From: Trichoplax sp. H2 | Taxonomy: Eukaryota > Placozoa > Uniplacotomia > Trichoplacea | Reading direction: 5' to 3' | Length of the DNA: 64,000 nt | NCBI GenBank assembly: GCA_003344405.1 | Contig: NOWV01000036.1 | Location: 492,680 to 556,679 of the forward strand | Part shown: positions 57,274-64,000 of the stretch, one piece after another | Position numbering within the stretch: the first letter of the stretch is position 1 | How the letters are laid out: each line of letters starts with the position of its first letter | Program-made: the position numbers and the translations under genes | The notes under the pieces: model-generated | The model's database searches: none | What the model was told of the DNA's origin: nothing | The model's input: the letters and a program-made list of their open reading frames with translations, nothing else

Positions 57274-57628
57274 ACCAATTACTTCTTATGTTATTTGGAT
57301 CAATCTTTGCGTAGCTAGTGATTGAAACAATTCACTATGTTTGAGTAAATTTATCAGTCAAGTTGGTAAAGATTCGCATGTGCAGTAAATGTAGTCACGC
57401 AGAAACCTTTACTAGTGTGAATATCTAGAAGTTGAATTTGCTAAAGTATGTTAAAAACTTGTAATTGAATAGGATTAGCTACTATTTTGGAAATTTATGG
57501 TCTTGGATGCCATTAAATCCGTTTTTAAACCGTGGCACGTGATATAATGATAGTTCTTTTAGGTAAAAGGTAAGAAATAAATATTTTAGGCTATCTTGTC
57601 ATTGGAGTTACAAAAGATAATTCATCAC

Positions 57629-57750
57629 CGTACGAGGCCCCTTCAAAAAGTAATAGGACTGGTTCAATATCTTGAAAATAATTTATTTATTCATCACATT
57701 TAATGTTACAACCTTCAAAGTAATCACCTACGGCTTTATCGCACTTACTC
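57629..57750 (-). mobile_element. Possible relic of a mariner/Tc1-type element (transposase C-terminus and end sequence)
   Basis: On the minus strand, 57687-57749 reads KCDKAVGDYFEGCNI ending in a stop. It resembles the KC-x-GDYFE tail of mariner-type transposases as I remember them. It is followed by CAGTCCTATTACTTTTTGAA and a CCTCGTA block that resembles the 3' ends of such elements. No matching inverted terminal repeat or upstream transposase was found within the window. Confidence 0.35.
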
Positions 57751-60700
57751 ATAACTTCAGTGGTTCCTACTGTAAGTAACTCATTGTAATTACCTTATAT
57801 AAATGCAGTATGATCAAAGGCATAACAGTAAAATAATTTATTAAGAAGACGCATTAGAGACAGTATAATTTTGCAGGCTTGTCACGGTACTAACCACTTT
57901 GAAGAGTAAATGACTAAATTTAGTGTTTAACATTTATATTTGGAGATAACTAATAATGACTTACAGTAAGAACTACGGCAGTTATTAATTTGTAACAGTA
58001 AATTATGATGTATTATAGTAAGAGTTCTCGTAAGGCTACGGGTTTTAATTGATTATAGTGTTATATCTTGTAACGCTTGTGATGAATATTCTAAAGATAT
58101 TCAATTATAGAGGATACCATAAATAATTAGTTATGCGTGTGGACATACTGTAGTCTAATAGTCTAGTCCGTAACATAATTATCTAGAATCGTTCAGTATA
58201 TGTCCCAAATTATTAATAATGTCTGCATTAATTTAGTTATCTGATATGAGTTAAATTTCAAGAACTCTTATGACTCATACATGATAGAAGCTACCGAAGA
58301 GTTTATTTAAGCTCATCAGATAGTTGAATAAAAGAAGAATGATATAGTTGTTTTAGCGTAGAAGCAAAGGCATCTGAATTCTTGTGAGGTAGTTAAGGGA
58401 TACTGAATCCCGGAGACTATAGAAATTTAGAGATTTTTTTTTACGTTATCTTTGTCACGAAGCTGGTTTGTGACAAGAAATTACTCAGTAATGTCTCCAA
58501 AAATCTTAAATTTATAACAATTGTAGCCTAAAGTGTGTCAGAGTCTAGGATTTTCAGCGAGATAAATACAATTCTAAAAGCTGTTGTTTAATTAGGATAG
58601 ACGAGAATGTTTATTCTAATGTTATAATAAAGTCTTTTTGCTATTTATATTTAGTTCAAGTGTTACAAATTCTATTAAATGAATTTAATTTATCATCTTT
58701 CAGTTCTAGATATCCAATTGGCTTAAAGATAAATGATTTCGTGACACTACTGACACTGATTGTGAATTTTTATAATAAGAAGTTGAATTGATGGTGCTTC
58801 AATTTTGAATATCTTCAAGTTCATAAAGCTTCAATGTGAAGTTCCTGTTTATTTGTATAATATCTTTATCTTTTGAATTTAATTATGAGAGTACAACGAC
58901 TTTAACAACAATTTCTTATTGAGCCAAATCTAGTAATGATTGAAGACCCAGGATACACTGTATTTCGTACATAAATTTCAAAACCAGAATGACCATTCTA
59001 TTTTATTCATAAAAATGGTGTTACTCATAGCAAGATTAATAGCTAAATTTTGACAATAACTATATGCTAAACCATTACGGAAGTAATTATTTTTATTTTT
59101 AATTTAGCTAAGCGTAAATGAAGGATATTTGTACGCATAGGAAAAGCTGTAGTTTATCTGATATTTTTACTTAACTTATCGCAACGTATTTTGGTACATA
59201 TATTTGAAGGATAAATCCGATAATTGCTGGAAATTAAAATTTTTAACAATGGGACGACATTGGCCCTTAATTGTTTGACAATGTATTTATATTTCTGTAT
59301 CGATTCTAGGATTTTGGCACATTACCGGTATATATTATTATGTTAATTCTTTACAGTAATTTAAGAACAACAACAGCCCTATTTGCAATACGAATTTTTA
59401 TCGTTTATTGAAGAAAATTGAATCCAATTCTGAATCAATGTTTATTATAACTGCTGGCTTATCTTAAGAGGTAACGTGAACTACTAAATTAAATTTCTTA
59501 CTTTCATTGATAAAAATTATTTATCCACTAATAAGAAAGTATAAGAGTGCCTGCTAGCATCATTTTCTACACTGAATACTGCTATTTACGACAAAGAATA
59601 AATACAGAAACACTTTTTTTAAATTTGTGGATCAATTGCAATAATAAGAAAAATAAAATTTTAAATATCGTCTGAGTAGGGCTTCATAATCCTATAAAAA
59701 ACTTTTACGTCGTTTGTCTCTGCATCAAATTCTATAGTTTAGCTTCCTAAAATATCTCCTAAAATTGTGAATATGGTAGCCAAATAGTGTTAAAGATTAT
59801 CGAACTTTTAAAAGGTTCTGACCAATTGACCAAGCATTCGCTAGAATTACCATCTATCTGCAGCTGTTATTAAAATATCATTAATTTATACATATTTCTA
59901 TCCAGGTTCAAGTAAGTAATCCCATTTTTCTAGCTTATGAATTAAACTGGACTAATTAGACCTCCAATAAATCATCATAATGCGTAGTAAATTTACGAGC
60001 ACTTCCACAAGTTATTCTTTATTGAATTACTAGCTTAATACACGAAGTCCTAGTAACGAAAACAGAATCAAACTATCAAGTAAATTAATAATTGATTCAT
60101 TGACAAGAGAAGTTCTAGTAAATTTTACTATCTATAAAAGGCTCTAATAGCGCAGAACAAAGTTCAATCTATAGCCCAATAGATATTACCGCCTGTACAT
60201 TTTATTCGTACTAAAAGACGGCCGAAGCTTTAAATATTTATTAATACTAAATTTGATCAATTATTTGTTACGGTGAATAGAATATCATCCTGTTAAGTTT
60301 ACTACATGAGTAATTACTTAGATCTAATCTGATTTTGATAATTAATAAATAAATAAATTAAATTTAGAGCATTAGTTTGTTACCATAGATCTTTCAAAAG
60401 AGAAATAAAGGTCATCAAAATCGATGATTTTGCATTTCTCATGAAATATATTTTGAAAACTCAAAATTTTAATTTTTTAGGAATTGATCAATTTAAAGGA
60501 AAAATTTTTAGGTGACAATATTATATTATGACCGGTCTGTGGGCTACAAATTATTGCTATATCGTAGTTTGTAATAATAAAAATGCACAACCAATACTGT
60601 TTATTATTAGCAGCATAATTATTATATTTTGACCGTAGGCTAGGTAATTTTCCTCATTTACTTCGTGTTAGTATTTTAAGGTGAATATTGAAATATCAAC

Positions 60701-60794
60701 GCACAATTATATAAACGATTTATACTTGCATTTAAATTGTCATTATGAAAAGTGCTGTAAATAACTTACGTTACTATTTATTTAATGCTAGCTT
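57751..60794. other. Intergenic stretch with no recognisable gene
   Basis: Stop-rich in all frames. It may include the decayed body of the mariner-like relic at its left end, but I could not trace transposase catalytic residues. Confidence 0.45.
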
Positions 60795-61793
60795 TCAATA
60801 ACTAGAGCAAATTTTAACTCTTCCCGATAATAGAAACATGTAACTCACAGGATTCACACAACAGTTGACAAATATCAATAAAAAGGACAAAACAGAAAAA
60901 TAATAACCGAATTCAAAGGTCATTATTGGCCAGCGTAGAAACTTGGCTATAAACGAAATTAAAAGTGGTAACCAACTGACTAAATTTGTTATTGCCAGAA
61001 TACCTGTTACTAATGTAAGACGTGTTTCAATTCGATTTTGAATGGCAGTAATATTAGCGCAAAAACGAATAACCCTATGCCTAGTGCGACGAATATACTC
61101 AATAATCATAACATAAAGGGCCATGGTGCAAATGTAACTCATAATAATCATAAAAAAAGCCAGAAATGCAAATATCTGAAATATAGGGTCATCTAAATCG
61201 GTAAAATAACACAGATTAATGATTGTTTTAAAGTTATGTGGATTATGAACTTGATTTGAACGTATGCTGCTAGCAAAAGCCACAAATATTGAAATCAGCC
61301 ATGCTAATATTGTTAGGAATGCAATACGCCATTTGGCTAAATTATAACATTTAGGTGTATGAGACTTAACGATATTGCTATATCTATCAATTGATATAAA
61401 TAATGTCATATAAGCTGGTAAGTGGGTCGCAATATTAGCTAAAAATCGAGCCAGTGAACAAAAGGGTGTATTTATCCAAATATTAGTAGCATTATGGCAC
61501 TTATTAGCAAAAACACAGCTAAAAATGGAGGAATGGTGAAAAGCATAATAACGATCTGCACTTGCGATAATTAGCAGGTATATAGCACCAAATAAATCCG
61601 CTATAGCCAAATTTATAATGAGGATTGTGTGGACTTTGCTATATTTGGTTTTCCTAGCACGTTTTAAAAGAAAATTTTGGAGTGAAATACCGATTACCAT
61701 AATATTCGCAAAAACTCCAACAGTGCCAAAAATCCACGATACCAAAATAGCAGAGAGATTACCTCGAAGTAATCCTATGGCTTCTTCTATCAT
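60795..61793 (-). CDS. Rhodopsin-class (class A) G-protein-coupled receptor, intronless
   Basis: A single open frame of 332 residues with seven hydrophobic segments. A short N-terminus carries one N-glycosylation site (NLS). TM1 includes VSWIFGTVGVFANIMVIG, with an FAN in place of the usual GN. TM2 shows INLAIADLF, the LAxAD motif. TM3 begins after FCSLAR and ends ISIDRYSNI, so the DRY motif is present. The second extracellular loop has LCYFTD, whose cysteine can pair with the TM3 cysteine. TM6 has SWLP in place of CWxP. TM7 ends NPVSYMF, matching NPxxY. These features indicate an intact, coupling-competent receptor. The ligand cannot be told; the short N-terminus excludes a large leucine-rich ectodomain in this frame. 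A decayed relative lies about 3.5 kb away in the same orientation (56316-57273), so this is a locally duplicated receptor family. Confidence 0.93.
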   Translation of the reverse strand: MIEEAIGLLRGNLSAILVSWIFGTVGVFANIMVIGISLQNFLLKRARKTKYSKVHTILIINLAIADLFGAIYLLIIASADRYYAFHHSSIFSCVFANKCHNATNIWINTPFCSLARFLANIATHLPAYMTLFISIDRYSNIVKSHTPKCYNLAKWRIAFLTILAWLISIFVAFASSIRSNQVHNPHNFKTIINLCYFTDLDDPIFQIFAFLAFFMIIMSYICTMALYVMIIEYIRRTRHRVIRFCANITAIQNRIETRLTLVTGILAITNLVSWLPLLISFIAKFLRWPIMTFEFGYYFSVLSFLLIFVNCCVNPVSYMFLLSGRVKICSSY

Positions 61794-62716
61794 CTTTAAG
61801 CCAAAAATTAATTTTACGAAAATATTATAAACGAAGCTACCTAAAATGTAAAGCTTTCTTATCCGCTTTTGGATTTAGTTGGTATAATAAGATATGCGTA
61901 TGTTTTGGCGTTGGTACGAGCTGTATATCAAATTTTATGCATTAGTAATTTTCATTATCGTAATGAAGTGACGTCAAGGATAGTCGATGATTGATATAAA
62001 CTAAGTTTGCTATCGATTTAATGACAATACTTCAAATCAAGTTATAGAGTAGAAACGAAAGGACTATGAAAGTAATATTATTTTGTACTCATAGGTAATA
62101 TCAGTCGTTGACCTTCCTGGTACAAAGAAAAGCTTACGTCAATCGTTGATAAAGGGTTAGAAGCTGATTATTTTTGAATGCATTAAGCATATGGAATCGC
62201 TTATTATAATAAACAAAGCTTGCAATTCTTAAAAGCTCCTTTGTGAATTTAGATTGAAGTATATACTATCATAAAATTTAATTCATTATTCAAGGGTTTT
62301 ATATGTAGTGTTCACAGTTTTTTATTTTGATCCTTGTAGGGTGATACTGCTGTTAACAGAGGTTAATCTGTTGTATATTTATTTTGCTTGACTAAGATCA
62401 GAAGAAAAACCTGAAAGACATCATTTAGCTCAAGGCAGTATGTTTCGCTAGCTACATGTAATTATTTAATATTTAGCTATTTGCCGACATATTTTTATTG
62501 CATAGTATCACTATAGCTTTGCTTAATTAAATTTAAAATTTTTTCGTAGATTAACTCTACCCTAGCCATTGCTTGTCGAATTTACATTTGAAGTAAGGTA
62601 ACTTCGCCTGCTAATTTGTTAACTGATTTCTTGGACAGCTTTATATCGAAATCATTATTTATCTAGAAATTCGACGGGGAAATAACCTTCTAAAATTATT
62701 GTTTAATCTTCCAAAT
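61794..62716. other. Upstream region of the GPCR gene
   Basis: Presumed 5' UTR and promoter of the minus-strand GPCR. No other coding sequence recognised. Confidence 0.45.
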
Positions 62717-63010
62717 GTAATGAAGTCAAAAGTGTAGAGATCAAGCTACAAAACTTTAATAAACTTTGATTCTACTTTCGTTGCACACCAGTGGACTTAC
62801 TGAAACTTTGACACCAAATAAAATTAGGGGAAATAATCGATCAACAATTTATTCCCCCAAAAATGGAGAGAAGTATAAGCCGAACAACCTTACAAATACT
62901 TAACTTTAAGTATTAATAAAATAAGTGACAGACTGTAAAACCGTCAACAACCAAACAACCTTTCAAAAAGAAGAACGTTTTAACTTACGACAATTCGACC
63001 CCGAAGGTCT
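62717..63010. repeat. First copy of a ~295-bp direct repeat
   Basis: It runs from AATGAAGTCAAAAGTGTAGAGATC to CGACCCCGAAGG and is repeated at an offset of about 397 bases. The copies share long blocks such as AAACTTTGATTCTACTTTCG, CCTTTCAAAAAGAAGAACG and TTTTAACTTACGACAATTCG. Confidence 0.9.
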
Positions 63011-63111
63011 TATGTAATGTAGCTTAGTATTGTGATTGTAGGCTGTTAGCCATGTGTAGTATAATGTACGGTAGGTATTTATCCTAAGAGATATTTGGTA
63101 GCTGTAACTAT

Positions 63112-63412
63112 ATGTAATGAAATGAAAAGTGTAGAGATCAAGCTACGAAACTTTAACAAACTTTGATTCTACTTTCGTTGCACTCCGGTCGACTTAACGC
63201 TAATACTTTGACACCAAATAAGATTTGGGGAAATAACCGAACAACAATTTATTTCAAAACAAATATGGAGAGAAGTATAAACCGAACAATCTTACAAATA
63301 CTTAGCTTTAAGTATTATTAAAATTAATGACAGACTTAAAAACTGTCAACGACCAAACAACCTTTCAAAAAGAAGAACGTTTTAACTTACGACAATTCGA
63401 CCCCGAAGGCCT
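63112..63412. repeat. Second copy of the ~295-bp direct repeat
   Basis: It closely matches 62717-63010 with scattered substitutions and a few indels; the ~100-bp spacer between copies is unrelated. A small stem (GACAG / CTGTC) is present in both. It could be a tandem repeat or the edge of a mobile element continuing beyond the window. Confidence 0.9.
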
Positions 63413-64000
63413 TTAAATTCAACAAGTTCTTCAAATAAAATCTTCTTCTACTCTCTCTCTAAATTTTCTAATTGCACTATCATTTATAGGCTTCGTAGAG
63501 CCGTCAGAGGTATTTAAAACTAAACATTTGCTAACCAATCGCTCTTAAGATCCGGTTTACAAAACTACTTTGCACCATTTAACAAAACAAAAATCATTCA
63601 AGGTTCAGACAGAATTTACCCTACGATTCCCTTACAAAACACTATAAAAGTAACAAGCTAACCATAAAAATACATCAAACTTCATTTCTAACATAATTTC
63701 TATCATTAATACACTATAAAAGTCTAAAAATCAACCTTTAAACATCAAGATTTAGTCATAAAAACAACATTCTAACTACCTAACAATCAACACAACCTCT
63801 GCCAATTTCCATCTTATTTTCTATTTTCCTCACTAAATCTCCTAATGTGACTTCAAGTCACGTCATAAAATTCCAAAGTTTCAAATTCATAACAAAAAGT
63901 CCAAATCTCAAAAATCAACTCTTACGATATTTTTCATGAACAAAAATCCCAAAATTAAAACAGAAAAATTATAATTCAGACATAAATTTAAAATAACGCA
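63413..64000. other. Strand-asymmetric, G-poor terminal segment
   Basis: The plus strand here is rich in A and C and low in G for several hundred bases, unlike the rest of the window. A near-palindrome GTGACTTCAAGTCAC lies at about 63848-63862. No coding frame was recognised. It may belong to the same element as the adjoining direct repeats. Confidence 0.4.

Noticed and set aside
61618-61830. 70-codon plus-strand frame
   Set aside because: Antisense to the start of the intact GPCR gene.

Overview
This window is AT-rich (about two-thirds A+T by eye) nuclear DNA from an animal. The genes are split by spliceosomal GT-AG introns, mostly 40 bp to 2 kb, with many exons under 100 bp. The gene set is metazoan: an ecto-5'-nucleotidase, a TBC1D19-type RabGAP, transgelin/calponin-family proteins, a CNBD2-like protein, an arrestin-domain protein and a rhodopsin-type GPCR. 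Base composition, compact introns and an intronless GPCR beside a decayed relative suggest a placozoan (Trichoplax/Hoilungia type). That is inference; another early-branching animal is possible. Gene models were rebuilt by hand from splice sites, phase bookkeeping and remembered family patterns, so exon edges are given where the reading frame closes exactly.

Layout. 1-161: short minisatellite. 3532-5121 (+): CYTH-domain gene, 7 exons. 7646-11940 (-): calponin-homology-only protein. 15212-19530 (-): transgelin-like paralog in tandem, its first five exons matching the neighbour base for base in length. The 5' end of this second gene appears twice around a 20-base N gap and looks like two haplotypes placed side by side. 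20190-21725: degenerate ~300-bp tandem satellite. 24017-31308 (+): CNBD2-like gene with two cyclic-nucleotide-binding domains, 16 exons. 32263-39409 (-): TBC1D19-like RabGAP with at least 20 exons, including micro-exons. 40350-49015: an old, diverged duplication. Its right copy holds the ecto-5'-nucleotidase gene (43956-47308, -); its left copy has both flanks but no gene and carries a hairpin-rich insert. 50811-54798 (+): arrestin-domain-containing protein, 6 exons. 56316-57273 (-): GPCR pseudogene. 57629-57750: possible mariner-type transposase tail. 60795-61793 (-): intact intronless GPCR. 62717-63412: two copies of a ~295-bp repeat, followed by a G-poor stretch to the end of the window.

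The genes do not form a pathway. Several act in membrane traffic and signalling at the cell surface (RabGAP, arrestin-domain adaptor, GPCR, adenosine-producing ectoenzyme, cyclic-nucleotide sensor), but nothing shows co-regulation. I saw no tRNA, rRNA or CRISPR array. Most sequence between genes is stop-rich and holds nothing I can name.
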